Source: Rhizorhabdus wittichii RW1
Lineage (GTDB): Bacteria; Pseudomonadota; Alphaproteobacteria; Sphingomonadales; Sphingomonadaceae
DNA length: 64,000 bases
Assembly: GCA_000016765.1 (NCBI GenBank)
Contig: CP000699.1
Location: forward strand, 3,971,501 to 4,035,500
Direction of reading: 5' to 3'
The notes beneath the pieces are model-generated. The model saw only the letters and a list, made by a program, of their open reading frames with translations, did no database searches and was not told the origin of the DNA. A program made the position numbers and the translations under genes. Below, piece by piece: positions 1 to 8,108 of the stretch. Within the stretch, counting starts at the first letter, position 1, and each line of letters begins with the position of its first letter.

Positions 1-5
1 GAGCA

Positions 6-100
6 CGTCATCCTGACGAAAGTCAGGATCCATTGCCGCTCCATCGAGATGGAGCCGGGGCGTTGCGGTTCTGGATCCCGGATCAAGTCCGGGATGACGA
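6..100. repeat. paired palindromic intergenic repeat (REPIN-like)
   Basis: Two imperfect palindromes lie in opposite orientation: 6-32 (GTCATCCTGAC...GTCAGGATCCA) and 71-100 (TGGATCCCGGA...TCCGGGATGAC). Each can fold by itself, and the two can pair with each other. The same layout recurs at 6781-6881, 11142-11274, 25151-25240, 38773-38865 and 53244-53336, always between genes. Confidence 0.7.
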
Positions 101-198
101 TGGAAAAACCGCTTCGTCCATCCCTTGACCCCCGGCGCCGCCATCCCTAGCTGGGCGGTGCGAGGCCACGTCCTCCCCCGCGCCCGCGGGTCTCAAGT

Positions 199-212
199 CC
201 GGGACGGCCCGG
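199..212 (+). promoter_or_regulatory. possible guanidine-II (mini-ykkC) type hairpin in the sugE leader
   Basis: A perfect five-base stem closes an ACGG tetraloop (CCGGG-ACGG-CCCGG), ending 13 bases before the ribosome site (AAGGAGG, 226-232) of the SMR exporter gene. Guanidine-II riboswitches use two hairpins with ACGR loops and often precede sugE-type exporters. Only this hairpin fits well. The nearest upstream hairpin (162-175) does not show an ACGR loop, so the call is tentative. Confidence 0.35.
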
Positions 213-237
213 CAGCCCTTTGAAGAAGGAGGCTGCC

Positions 238-558
238 ATGGCCTGGGTGTTTCTGATCGTCGCCGGTGGACTGGAGGTCGTCTGGGCCTTCTTCATGAAG
301 CAGTCCGAAGGCTTCACGCGTCCATTGCCGGCCGCCATCACCATCGTCGCGATGATCGCCAGCTTCGCCCTGCTGTCCTGGTCGATGCGGTCGCTGCCGC
401 TCGGCACCGCCTATACGATCTGGACCGGCATCGGCGCGGTCGGCGCCTTCCTGGTCGGGATATTGGTGCTGGGCGAGCAGGCGAGCGCGATGCGGATCGC
501 CGCCGCCTTGCTGATCGTCGGCGGGCTGGTCCTGATGAAGCTGTCGTCCCAGGGATAG
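238..558 (+). CDS. sugE: SMR-family small exporter, SugE/Gdx type
   Basis: This 106-residue inner-membrane protein has four hydrophobic segments, the standard length for small multidrug resistance transporters. The conserved glutamate of helix 1 is at residue 13 (AGGLEVVWA). The W-A-x-x-x-K motif after it and the GTAYTIWTGIGAVGAF stretch point to the SugE/Gdx branch, whose members export guanidinium with proton exchange and also some quaternary ammonium ions. An in-frame TTG lies 18 bases upstream at 220, but the ATG at 238 has AAGGAGG at the right spacing and gives the family length. Only one SMR gene is present, so it should act as a homodimer. The gene is convergent with comM, with 12 bases between the stops. 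Confidence 0.9.
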   Translation: MAWVFLIVAGGLEVVWAFFMKQSEGFTRPLPAAITIVAMIASFALLSWSMRSLPLGTAYTIWTGIGAVGAFLVGILVLGEQASAMRIAAALLIVGGLVLMKLSSQG

Positions 559-570
559 ACGCCGGCGCGG

Positions 571-2079
571 TCAACTGACCGGCGCCCGACGTCGATAGCT
601 CAGCGCCTCGGCGATATGGACGCGCTGGACTGTTTCCGATCCGGCCAGGTCGGCCACCGTCCGGCTTACCCGCAGCACCCGGTGATAGCCGCGCGCCGAG
701 AGGCGCATCGCCTCGGCGGCCTGGGCGAGCAGCTTGCGGCCGGCGTCGTCGGGGGTGGCGACCGCGTCGAGCAGCTCGCCGTCGGCCTCGGCGTTGGTGC
801 GGGCGCCGTGCGCGGCGTAGCGCTCGGTCTGGAGCGCGCGGGCGGCGGCGACGCGGGTGGCGACCTCGGCCGAGCCCTCGGCGGGCGGCGGCAGGACGAG
901 ATCGGCGGCGCTGACCGCGGCGACCTCGACATGGAGGTCGATGCGGTCGAGCAGCGGCCCGGACAGCTTCGCCTGATAGTCGGCCGCGCATTTCGGCGCG
1001 CGCGAGCAGGCGAGGGCGGGGTCGTCCATATGGCCGCAGCGGCACGGGTTCATCGCCGCGACGAGCTGGACGCGCGCCGGGAAGGTGACGTGCGCATTGG
1101 CGCGCGCGACCGAGACCTTGCCGGTTTCGAGCGGCTGGCGCAGCGAATCGAGCACCGCGCGCTGGAACTCGGGCAACTCGTCGAGGAACAGCACGCCGAG
1201 ATGGGCGAGGCTGACCTCGCCCGGCCGCACCTTGATCCCGCCGCCGACCAGCGCCGCCATCGACGCCGAGTGATGCGGCGCGCGGAACGGACGGGCGCGG
1301 ATCAGCCGGCCGTCCTGCAATTCCCCCGCGACCGAGGCGACCATCGACACTTCGAGCGCCTCGGCGGGCGTCAGATCGGGCAGGATGCCGGGGAGGCAGG
1401 CGGCCATCAGCGACTTGCCGGCGCCGGGCGGGCCGCTCATCAGCAGGTTGTGGCCGCCCGCGGCCGCGATCTCCAGCGCGCGCTTGGCGGTTTCCTGCCC
1501 CTTCACCTGCTTCAGGTCGGCCAGCGGCGCGACGGCCTCGGCGCTGCCGGGCAGCGGCGGGGTCAGCGGAGCGCCGCCCTTGAAATGGCCGATCAGCGAC
1601 AGCAGGTCGGGCGCGCCGATCACCTCGATCGTGCCGGCCCAGGCGGCTTCGGGCCCCTGCGCCGCCGGGCAGACCAGCCCGAGGGCGCGTTCGGAGGCGT
1701 GGAGCGCGGCGAGCAACACGCCGGGCGCGGGCGCGACCCGGCCGTCGAGCCCCAGCTCGCCGACCACGACATAGGCGGCCAGCGTCTCGGCATCGATCAC
1801 CCCCATCGCGCCGAGCAGGCCCAGCGCGATCGGCAGGTCGTAATGCGATCCCTCCTTGGGCAGGTCGGCGGGCGACAGGTTCACCGTGATCCGCTTGGGC
1901 GGCAGCGCGAGGCCGATCGCCGACAGCGCGGCGCGGACCCGCTCGCGGCTTTCGGCCACCGCCTTGTCGGGCAGGCCGACGACGACGAAGGCGGGCATGC
2001 CCGGCGCGACCTGCACCTGCACCTCGACCGCACGGGCCTCCAGCCCGAGAAACGCGACCGTCGCGACATGCGATACCAT
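571..2079 (-). CDS. comM: YifB/ComM family Mg-chelatase-like AAA+ ATPase
   Basis: The protein has 502 residues. The N-terminal third is the ChlI/Lon-protease-like S5 fold typical of YifB (GLPDKAVAESRERVRAA). The AAA+ core follows with Walker A GPPGAGKS near residue 220 and the family block FRAPHHSASMAALVGGG. The C-terminal end is the Mg-chelatase C domain (LSARGYHRVLRVSRTVADL). ComM is a hexameric helicase that drives branch migration during natural transformation; homologues are also kept in bacteria not known to be competent. Start: ATG at 2079 has GGGGGC upstream; the in-frame TTG just before it is less likely. It is the downstream neighbour of the lipoprotein gene, 70 bases away on the same strand. 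Confidence 0.93.
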   Translation of the reverse strand: MVSHVATVAFLGLEARAVEVQVQVAPGMPAFVVVGLPDKAVAESRERVRAALSAIGLALPPKRITVNLSPADLPKEGSHYDLPIALGLLGAMGVIDAETLAAYVVVGELGLDGRVAPAPGVLLAALHASERALGLVCPAAQGPEAAWAGTIEVIGAPDLLSLIGHFKGGAPLTPPLPGSAEAVAPLADLKQVKGQETAKRALEIAAAGGHNLLMSGPPGAGKSLMAACLPGILPDLTPAEALEVSMVASVAGELQDGRLIRARPFRAPHHSASMAALVGGGIKVRPGEVSLAHLGVLFLDELPEFQRAVLDSLRQPLETGKVSVARANAHVTFPARVQLVAAMNPCRCGHMDDPALACSRAPKCAADYQAKLSGPLLDRIDLHVEVAAVSAADLVLPPPAEGSAEVATRVAAARALQTERYAAHGARTNAEADGELLDAVATPDDAGRKLLAQAAEAMRLSARGYHRVLRVSRTVADLAGSETVQRVHIAEALSYRRRAPVS

Positions 2080-2149
2080 CAACCAGCCCCCGATGTTCGC
2101 GGACTGTTCTAGAATCGTTACGCTGCCATCGCAACGGCCGGGTCGTGCG

Positions 2150-2650
2150 TCACTGGCTCAGCAGGTCGACCGTGCCGTTGTCGAAGCCCGAGACGCGCAC
2201 CCAGCCGAGCTGGGTCGGCGGCACGCCGGCGAGGTCGACCGTATATTGCTTCCAGCTTCCGGGCGGCAGCGGCTCGGGCGCGGTGAACAGCAGCGACTGC
2301 GTGCTGGTTGCTGCCATCGGCAGGCCCTTGGCGTCGTTGGAGCCCCATTCGATCTTGGCCTTGAGCCCGCTCAGCCGGGCCGCGGTCGGGTTGCCGAAGT
2401 CGAGCACGACGCGCGATCCGCTGGCATAGGGCTCGATATTGGCGATCGCGACGGCGATCCGCCCCATGTCGCCGTCGATCATGCTGTAGCCGCTGCCGCC
2501 GGGCTTCAGCGTGATCGCCTTGTGCGCGTCGGCGGCCTGCTCGACCTTGGCGAGGCGGGCCTCGATCGTCTTCAGCCGCTCCTCGGTCTTCGACCCGCAG
2601 GCGGTCAGCGCGGGCAGCAGCATCAGCATGCAGAGGGTGGTAGGACGCAT
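2150..2650 (-). CDS. DUF3251-like (YajI-type) lipoprotein
   Basis: The 166-residue product begins with a lipoprotein signal: MRPTTL, a hydrophobic stretch, then lipobox LTAC, giving a lipidated cysteine near residue 18. A short charged heptad-like region (EERLKTIEARLAKVEQ) follows, then a globular part with GYSMIDGDMGRIAVAIANIEPYASG and WGSN. That order resembles DUF3251 in E. coli YajI; its function is unknown. A longer reading frame begins 111 bases upstream, but the ATG at 2650 is preceded by GGGAGAG and starts the signal peptide. The protein is probably periplasmic and anchored to a membrane. Confidence 0.75.
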   Translation of the reverse strand: MRPTTLCMLMLLPALTACGSKTEERLKTIEARLAKVEQAADAHKAITLKPGGSGYSMIDGDMGRIAVAIANIEPYASGSRVVLDFGNPTAARLSGLKAKIEWGSNDAKGLPMAATSTQSLLFTAPEPLPPGSWKQYTVDLAGVPPTQLGWVRVSGFDNGTVDLLSQ

Positions 2651-2790
2651 TTCATACTCTCCCGGATGGTCATCGGCGTTCCGAACGTCCGTGAAACGAA
2701 AAGGAGCCATCGTCCGTAACGAAAACCTGTTCCCGCCATCCATGCCCGAGGGAAATGGCATGAAACTGCGGTGGCCGGTACGGCCGGCGA

Positions 2791-2819
2791 TTGACTCATC
2801 CGGCCCTTTTGCCTAAGCG
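2791..2819 (+). promoter_or_regulatory. candidate promoter for rpmH
   Basis: TTGACT (2791-2796) is followed after 17 bases by TAAGCG (2814-2819), about 65 bases before the rpmH start. The -35 box is good; the -10 box is weak. No better pair stands out in the 234-base gap between the lipoprotein and rpmH, which are divergent. Confidence 0.45.
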
Positions 2820-2884
2820 CGCTCCCGATATGTGGCTGCCGCATTGTTCGGCGGCCCTTTTGTTTTGGATTTGAGGCAGAGACG

Positions 2885-3019
2885 ATGAAGCGCACTTTCC
2901 AGCCGAGCAACCTGGTCCGCAAGCGGCGCCACGGCTTCCGTTCGCGCAGCGCCACCCCCGGTGGCCGCAAGGTGCTGGCGGCCCGCCGCGCGCGCGGCCG
3001 CAAGAAGCTGTCGGCCTGA
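2885..3019 (+). CDS. rpmH: 50S ribosomal protein bL34
   Basis: A 44-residue, strongly basic protein starting [20 protein letters not shown] and ending ARGRKKLSA, which is the bL34 signature at the exact family length. It is a structural protein of the large ribosomal subunit that binds 23S rRNA. It opens the conserved rpmH-rnpA-yidD-yidC order; rnpA starts 17 bases after its stop. Confidence 0.98.
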   Translation: MKRTFQPSNLVRKRRHGFRSRSATPGGRKVLAARRARGRKKLSA

Positions 3020-3036
3020 CCGGGACTCCCTACGCG

Positions 3037-3357
3037 GTGCTCCAGCGCCGCGCGGATTTTCTCGCGGCCAATGGCGGCAGGCGGGCGCCGATGCCCGGTT
3101 TCGTCCTGCTCGTCCGGCCACGGGGCGATAACGATCCGGTCATGCGCCTCGGCATCACCGTCACCAAGAAGATCGGCAACGCGGTCGTCCGCAACCGCGT
3201 GAAGCGACGCTTCCGCGCGCTTGCGCGCGAACTGTTGCCGGTCGCGGGCATCGCGGGCGCCGATCATGTGCTGATCGGCCGCGCCGGCGGGGTCGAGCGC
3301 GATTTCGCGCAGCTCCGCGCCGAGCTGCTCAAGGCGCTCGGCAAGATCGCGCGATGA
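3037..3357 (+). CDS. rnpA: ribonuclease P protein component
   Basis: The 106-residue basic protein helps the RNase P RNA bind precursor tRNAs and mature their 5' ends. The RNR signature is clear: KKIGNAVVRNRVKRRFR (about residues 47-63), after LGITVTKK. The N-terminal RADFLAA matches the usual K-R-x-D-F motif. The start is uncertain: GTG at 3037 is the only conventional start close enough, and several in-frame codons upstream of it would also fit the family. Its stop overlaps the yidD start (ATGA). Confidence 0.95.
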   Translation: MLQRRADFLAANGGRRAPMPGFVLLVRPRGDNDPVMRLGITVTKKIGNAVVRNRVKRRFRALARELLPVAGIAGADHVLIGRAGGVERDFAQLRAELLKALGKIAR

Positions 3358-3566
3358 TCGGCCGGCTCATCATCCTGCTCGCCAGGGCCTGGCAGATGGG
3401 CCCGTCGCTGGTCCTTCCCCCCACCTGTCGCTATGTACCGAGCTGTTCGGCCTATACGATCGAGGCCGTCTCGCGCTATGGCGCGCTCAAAGGCGGGTGG
3501 CTGGGGTTCCGCCGGATCTGCCGATGCCACCCCTGGGGTGGGTCGGGTTTCGATCCGGTGCCCTGA
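3354..3566 (+). CDS. yidD: membrane protein insertion efficiency factor YidD
   Basis: A 70-residue protein with the YidD pattern: an amphipathic N-terminus (RLIILLARAWQ), then CRYVPSCSAYTIEAVSRYGALKGGWLGFRRICRCHPWG. The conserved cysteines lie in CRYVPSCS and RICRCHPW. YidD sits at the inner membrane and helps YidC-dependent insertion. The start overlaps the rnpA stop by four bases, so the two are translationally coupled. Confidence 0.96.
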   Translation: MIGRLIILLARAWQMGPSLVLPPTCRYVPSCSAYTIEAVSRYGALKGGWLGFRRICRCHPWGGSGFDPVP

Positions 3567-3605
3567 TCGCCAATCTGATCATCCAAGGAATTCCGGGAGT
3601 TTTTG

Positions 3606-5339
3606 GTGGAAAACCAGCGCAACATGATCCTCGCGATCGTCCTGTCGGCGCTCGTCCTGTTCGGATGGCAGTTCCTCGGTGATCGTTTCTTCCCGCCCGC
3701 CAAGCCGCCGGTGACGAAGATCGAGGGCGGCCAGGAGAAGGTTCTTCCCCAGCCCGGCGCCGATCCGGCGGCCGCCGGCCCCAAGGCGATTCGCGCCCGC
3801 GCGGCGGTGCTGCGCGAGACCCCGCGCGTCGCGATCGACACGCCGAAGCTCGCCGGCTCGATCAACCTGAAGGGCGCGCGGATCGACGACCTGGTGCTCA
3901 AGGCCTATCGCGAGACCGTCGCGAAGAACGCGCCGCCGATCCGCCTGCTCTCGCCGCTCGGCTCGCCCGCGGCCTATTATGCCGGCTTCGGCTGGACCGG
4001 CGACGGCGTCGACGCGCCGGGCCCCAACACCGTCTGGACCGCGAGCGGCACGGCGCTGACGCCCGAGACGCCGGTGACGCTGAGCTGGACCAACACGCGC
4101 GGCCAGCGCTTCGAGACCGTCATCGCGGTCGACCGCGACTATATGTTCACGATCACCCAGAAGCTGGTCAACGGCGGCGCGGGCGCCGTCGCGGCGCGGC
4201 CCTATGGCCTGATCTCGAAGGACGGCGTGTCGAAGGACCCGTCGAGCTGGACGCTCCACACCGGCCCGATCGGCGTGTTCAACGATGCCGCCAATTACGA
4301 CCTCAGCTTCAAGAAGCTCGACGAGGCGGGCCAGCCCGGCATCCGCTTCGCCAGCACCGGCGGCTGGCTGGGCTTCGGCGACAAATATTGGCTGACCGCG
4401 CTGGTGCCCGACAGCAAGGCGTCGGTCGACGCCGGCTTCCTGTCGACGGCGCCGCAGGTCTACCAGGCGGTCGAGAGCGGCCGCGCGCTGGTGATCGCGC
4501 CGGGCCAGGCCGGCTCGGTCTCGCAGCGCTTCTTCGCGGGCGCCAAGGAAGTGGCGCTGCTCGACCGCTACGAGAATGACCAGGGCGTGCCGCTGTTCAG
4601 CCGCGCGATCGACTGGGGCTGGTTCCGCGTGCTCGAGAAGCCGATCTTCTGGGTGCTCGACCAGGTGTTCAAGCTGGTCGGCAATTTCGGCGTCGCGATC
4701 ATCATCCTCACCTTCCTGGTGCGCGGCCTGATGTTCCCGATCGCGCAGAAGCAGTTCCGCTCGATGGCCGGCATGCGCCGCGTCCAGCCGAAGATGAAGG
4801 AGCTGCAGGAGCGGCTGAAGGACGACAAGCCGCGCCTCCAGCAGGAGCTGCTCAAGCTCTACCAGGAGGAGAAGGTCAATCCGCTCGCGGGCTGCCTGCC
4901 GATCCTCGTCCAGATCCCGGTCTTCTACGCGCTCTACAAGGTGCTGATGGTGACGATCGAGATGCGGCACCAGCCCTTCGTGCTGTGGATTCGCGACCTG
5001 TCGGCGCCCGATCCGCTGCACGTCCTCAACCTGTTCGGGCTGCTCGACTTCACCCCGCCGGCGTTCCTCGGCATCGGCGTGCTGGCGCTGCTGCTCGGCG
5101 TGTCGATGTGGCTGCAGTTCAAGCTCAATCCGCAGCCGATGGACGACGCGCAGAAGCAGGTGTTCGCGCTGATGCCGTGGATCATGATGTTCATCATGGC
5201 GCCGTTCGCGGCCGGCCTGCTGATCTACTGGGTCACCTCCAACTTCCTGACGATCGCGCAGCAGGCGTGGCTCTATCGCCAGCATCCGGTCGAGCCGGTG
5301 CCGGCCTCCGCCACCACCATCGTCGCGAAAAAGAAGTGA
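3606..5339 (+). CDS. yidC: membrane protein insertase YidC
   Basis: The 577-residue product has the Gram-negative YidC layout: an N-terminal membrane anchor (MILAIVLSALVLFGWQF), a large periplasmic beta-sandwich domain (about 45-340), and a C-terminal five-helix insertase core. The core includes FGVAIIILTFLVRGLMFPIAQKQ, with the hydrophilic-groove arginine, then NPLAGCLPILVQIPVFYALY. The first in-frame start is TTG at 3603, immediately followed by GTG at 3606. I chose GTG because GGGAG ends six bases before it, giving MENQRNM. The stop overlaps engB (GTGA). Confidence 0.97.
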   Translation: MENQRNMILAIVLSALVLFGWQFLGDRFFPPAKPPVTKIEGGQEKVLPQPGADPAAAGPKAIRARAAVLRETPRVAIDTPKLAGSINLKGARIDDLVLKAYRETVAKNAPPIRLLSPLGSPAAYYAGFGWTGDGVDAPGPNTVWTASGTALTPETPVTLSWTNTRGQRFETVIAVDRDYMFTITQKLVNGGAGAVAARPYGLISKDGVSKDPSSWTLHTGPIGVFNDAANYDLSFKKLDEAGQPGIRFASTGGWLGFGDKYWLTALVPDSKASVDAGFLSTAPQVYQAVESGRALVIAPGQAGSVSQRFFAGAKEVALLDRYENDQGVPLFSRAIDWGWFRVLEKPIFWVLDQVFKLVGNFGVAIIILTFLVRGLMFPIAQKQFRSMAGMRRVQPKMKELQERLKDDKPRLQQELLKLYQEEKVNPLAGCLPILVQIPVFYALYKVLMVTIEMRHQPFVLWIRDLSAPDPLHVLNLFGLLDFTPPAFLGIGVLALLLGVSMWLQFKLNPQPMDDAQKQVFALMPWIMMFIMAPFAAGLLIYWVTSNFLTIAQQAWLYRQHPVEPVPASATTIVAKKK

Positions 5340-5998
5340 GCGAGCCCGACGACTTCGAGACGCTGGTCGAGCCCGCGCGCAAGCTGTTCGCGGGCCCGGT
5401 CTCGTTCCTGAAGTCGGCCCCGGATCTCCGCTATCTGCCCGATCCGGTCGCGCCCGAGGTCGCCTTCGCCGGGCGCTCGAACGTCGGCAAGTCGTCGCTG
5501 CTCAACCGGCTGACCAACCGGGTCGGCCTCGCGCGCACGTCGAACACGCCGGGCCGCACGCAGGAGCTCAACTTCTTCGACGTCGGCGCGGACGAGGAGG
5601 GCGGCGTCCCGGCGCTGCGCCTCGTCGACATGCCGGGCTACGGCTTCGCCAAGGCGCCCAAGGACATCGTCCGCAAATGGCGCCATGTCGTGAACGACTA
5701 TCTGCGCGGCCGGGTCGTGCTGCGCCGCGCGCTGGTGCTGATCGACAGCCGCCACGGCATCAAGGACGTCGACCGCGAGATCATGGAGATGCTCGACAAG
5801 GCGGCGGTGACCTATCACCTCGTCCTGACCAAGGCCGACAAGATCAAGGCCAGCGAGCTCGCCGCCGTCACCGAGCGGACGGCCGCCGAGGCGCGCACCC
5901 ATGTCGCCGCCCATCCCCGGCTGCTGGTCACGTCGAGCGAGAAGGACATGGGGATGGCCGAGCTGCGCGCGGCGATCCTCGACGCGATCAGGTCCTGA
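5336..5998 (+). CDS. engB: ribosome biogenesis GTPase EngB/YihA (YsxC)
   Basis: The 220-residue GTPase has G1 AGRSNVGKSS, G2 around TSNTPGRTQ, G3 DMPGYG and G4 LTKADK, in the order and spacing of the TrmE-Era-EngA-YihA family. It is needed for assembly of the 50S subunit. The frame stays open a long way upstream inside yidC, but the GTG at 5336 overlaps the yidC stop and gives the family length, so the upstream part is not coding. The yidC-engB pairing is common in alphaproteobacteria. Confidence 0.95.
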   Translation: MSEPDDFETLVEPARKLFAGPVSFLKSAPDLRYLPDPVAPEVAFAGRSNVGKSSLLNRLTNRVGLARTSNTPGRTQELNFFDVGADEEGGVPALRLVDMPGYGFAKAPKDIVRKWRHVVNDYLRGRVVLRRALVLIDSRHGIKDVDREIMEMLDKAAVTYHLVLTKADKIKASELAAVTERTAAEARTHVAAHPRLLVTSSEKDMGMAELRAAILDAIRS

Positions 5999-6073
5999 TC
6001 CGGCCGCTTCCGATTCGGTGGAAGTGAAACCGCCCATCGGTTAAAGGCGCGGTCATCCATCCAGGAGGCCCCG

Positions 6074-6748
6074 ATGACGCTCAGCATCCATATCGGCAAC
6101 AAGGTCTATTCGAGCTGGTCGTTGCGCGGCTGGCTGGCGGTGCGGCAGTCGGGTCTTCCGTTCAGGGAGGTGGTCGCGCCGCTCTACGACGACAGCTGGG
6201 ACGAACGGCGGCAGACGCCCGAATTCGCGCCGTCCAACGGCAAGGTGCCGATCCTGTGGGACGGCGACACGCCGGTGTGGGAAAGCCTGGCGATCATCGA
6301 CTATCTCGCCGACAAGGTCGGCCGCGACCGCTTCTGGCCGGCTGACGACGCGGCCCGCGCCTTCGCCCGCTCGATCGCGTCGGAGATGCATGCCGGCTAT
6401 CAGGCGCTGCGGTCGCAATGCGGCATGAACCTGCGCCATGTCTACCCGCCCGAGCCGCTCGCGCCCGAGGTGGAGGCCGACGTCCGGCGCATCACCTCGC
6501 TCTGGGATCAGGCGAAGCGGCGCTTCGGGCAGGGCGGCGACTATCTGTTCGGCGGGTTCGGCGCGGTCGATATCATGTTCGCGCCGGTCGTCACCCGCTT
6601 CCGCACCTATTCGATCCCGCTCCCCTCGCTCGCCTCCGACTATTGCGCGGCGGTCTGGGACCATCCCTTCATGGTCGACTGGAGCTGCGGCGCGGCCGGC
6701 GAGAGCTGGGTGATCGAGAAGTTCGAGCGCGCGGCGGAGAAGGCGTAG
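6074..6748 (+). CDS. glutathione S-transferase family protein
   Basis: The 224-residue protein starts with a thioredoxin-like GST domain: NKVYSSWSLRGWLAVRQSG contains the serine-rich active-site region, NGKVPIL the cis-proline, and WESLAIIDYLAD the glutathione gamma-glutamyl contact. A helical C-terminal domain follows. It resembles the SSWS-type GSTs, which include YfcF-like proteins. The substrate cannot be read from sequence. GGAGG lies seven bases before the ATG, and the gene appears to stand alone. Confidence 0.88.
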   Translation: MTLSIHIGNKVYSSWSLRGWLAVRQSGLPFREVVAPLYDDSWDERRQTPEFAPSNGKVPILWDGDTPVWESLAIIDYLADKVGRDRFWPADDAARAFARSIASEMHAGYQALRSQCGMNLRHVYPPEPLAPEVEADVRRITSLWDQAKRRFGQGGDYLFGGFGAVDIMFAPVVTRFRTYSIPLPSLASDYCAAVWDHPFMVDWSCGAAGESWVIEKFERAAEKA

Positions 6749-6780
6749 GCAGGGGGGCGAACGTCGCAGTCGCCCCTTGT

Positions 6781-6881
6781 CGTCATTCCCGCGGAGGCGG
6801 GAATCCACCGGCGAACGATTTCCGAACCAAGCGGGACACGACCAGGCCTCCCGGTGGATTCCCGCCTTCGCGGGAATGACG
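6781..6881. repeat. paired palindromic intergenic repeat (REPIN-like)
   Basis: Left unit 6781-6810 and right unit 6852-6881 are near-perfect inverted copies of each other (GTCATTCCCGC...GCGGGAATCCACCG). Each is itself a hairpin. The element lies between the GST gene and dapE, which run in the same direction, in a 226-base gap with no other feature that I can see. Confidence 0.8.
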
Positions 6882-6974
6882 TCCTGTTTTGGGGGGGAGA
6901 TGCATCGATCGATCGGGCGTCCTCTACCCCTTTGCATATCGATGCGGGGAGGCTAGGCGGGCGGCGTGGTGAAC

Positions 6975-8108
6975 ATGATCGACCCCCTCGACCTGACCCA
7001 GCGCCTGATCGCCTGCCCCAGCGTGACCCCGGCCGACGCCGGGGCGATGGCCGTGATCGCGACGGCGCTGGAGTCGATCGGCTTCACCGTCCATCGCTTC
7101 GCGGCCGGCGAGGCGCCCGACGGGCCGGTCGAGAATCTGTTCGCGATCCGGGGGCAGGGCGGGCCGCATTTCGCCTTTGCCGGGCATAGCGACGTAGTGC
7201 CGCCCGGCGACGGCTGGACCAGCGATCCCTTCGTGCCGGAGATCCGCGGCGAGCTGCTCCATGGGCGCGGCGCCGTCGACATGAAGGGAGCGATCGCCGC
7301 CTTCATCGCCGCCGCCGCGCGGCTGGGCGATCATCCCGGGACGATCAGCCTGATCATCACCGGCGACGAGGAGGGACCCGCCACCTTCGGCACCGTCGCG
7401 CTGATCGACTGGATGAAGGCGCGGGGCCTGTGCCCCGACCTCTGCCTGGTCGGCGAGCCGACCTCGACCCACCGGCTCGGCGACATGGTGAAGATCGGCC
7501 GGCGCGGATCGGTCAACATGTGGATCGAGAATGTCGGGACGCAGGGCCATGTCGCCTATCCGCACCTCGCCGCCAACCCGATCCCCGCGCTGGTCAAGGC
7601 GCTTGACGCGCTCGCGGCGCTCCATCTCGACGACGGCAACGCCTGGTTCCAGCCGTCGAACCTCGAGATCACGACGGTCGACGTCGGCAATGCCGCGACC
7701 AACGTCATCCCCGCCGTCGCGCGGGCGCGGCTCAACATCCGCTTCAACGACGAGCATCGCGGCGCCGACCTGGTCGAGCTGGTCCGCCGCACCGTCGCGG
7801 AGCATGCGCCGGCGGCGACGGTGCGCGCGGTGATCTCGGGCGAGAGCTTCATCACCCCGCCCGGCGACTTCTCGGCGCTGATCTCGGCGGCGATCATGAA
7901 GGTGACCGGGCTGACCCCCGAGCTGTCGACCACCGGCGGCACCTCCGACGCGCGCTTCCTGTCGAAGCTCTGCCCGGTCGTCGAGTTCGGCCTGTGCAAC
8001 GCGACGATGCACAAGCTGGACGAGGCGGTGGCGATCCCCGATCTCCACGCCCTCGCCGACATCTACGAGGACATCGTCCGCACCGTGCTGGCGCACCCCG
8101 GAGCCTAA
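6975..8108 (+). CDS. dapE: succinyl-diaminopimelate desuccinylase
   Basis: The 377-residue M20-family zinc peptidase homologue releases succinate from N-succinyl-LL-diaminopimelate for lysine and peptidoglycan synthesis. Zinc-site motifs are visible: AFAGHSDVVPPGD, the bridging aspartate in GRGAVDMKG, and the catalytic glutamates in ITGDEEGPA. TGGTSDARF near the C-terminus is the DapE-specific block. GTG codons at 6966 and 6969 are also in frame; ATG 6975 gives the usual family N-terminus. The stop overlaps the convergent IclR gene by four bases. Confidence 0.94.
   Translation: MIDPLDLTQRLIACPSVTPADAGAMAVIATALESIGFTVHRFAAGEAPDGPVENLFAIRGQGGPHFAFAGHSDVVPPGDGWTSDPFVPEIRGELLHGRGAVDMKGAIAAFIAAAARLGDHPGTISLIITGDEEGPATFGTVALIDWMKARGLCPDLCLVGEPTSTHRLGDMVKIGRRGSVNMWIENVGTQGHVAYPHLAANPIPALVKALDALAALHLDDGNAWFQPSNLEITTVDVGNAATNVIPAVARARLNIRFNDEHRGADLVELVRRTVAEHAPAATVRAVISGESFITPPGDFSALISAAIMKVTGLTPELSTTGGTSDARFLSKLCPVVEFGLCNATMHKLDEAVAIPDLHALADIYEDIVRTVLAHPGA

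Noticed and set aside
162-175. GAGG...CCTC hairpin as the first half of a guanidine-II riboswitch
   Set aside because: Its loop (CCACGT) lacks the ACGR pattern, so only the second hairpin was listed, with low confidence.
338-2134. 598-codon minus-strand frame overlapping comM
   Set aside because: Out-of-frame shadow of comM, rich in Arg and Ala; comM has clear motifs in the other frame.
2651-2884. Replication origin next to rpmH
   Set aside because: No dnaA gene and no DnaA-box cluster; rpmH is not a reliable origin marker in alphaproteobacteria.
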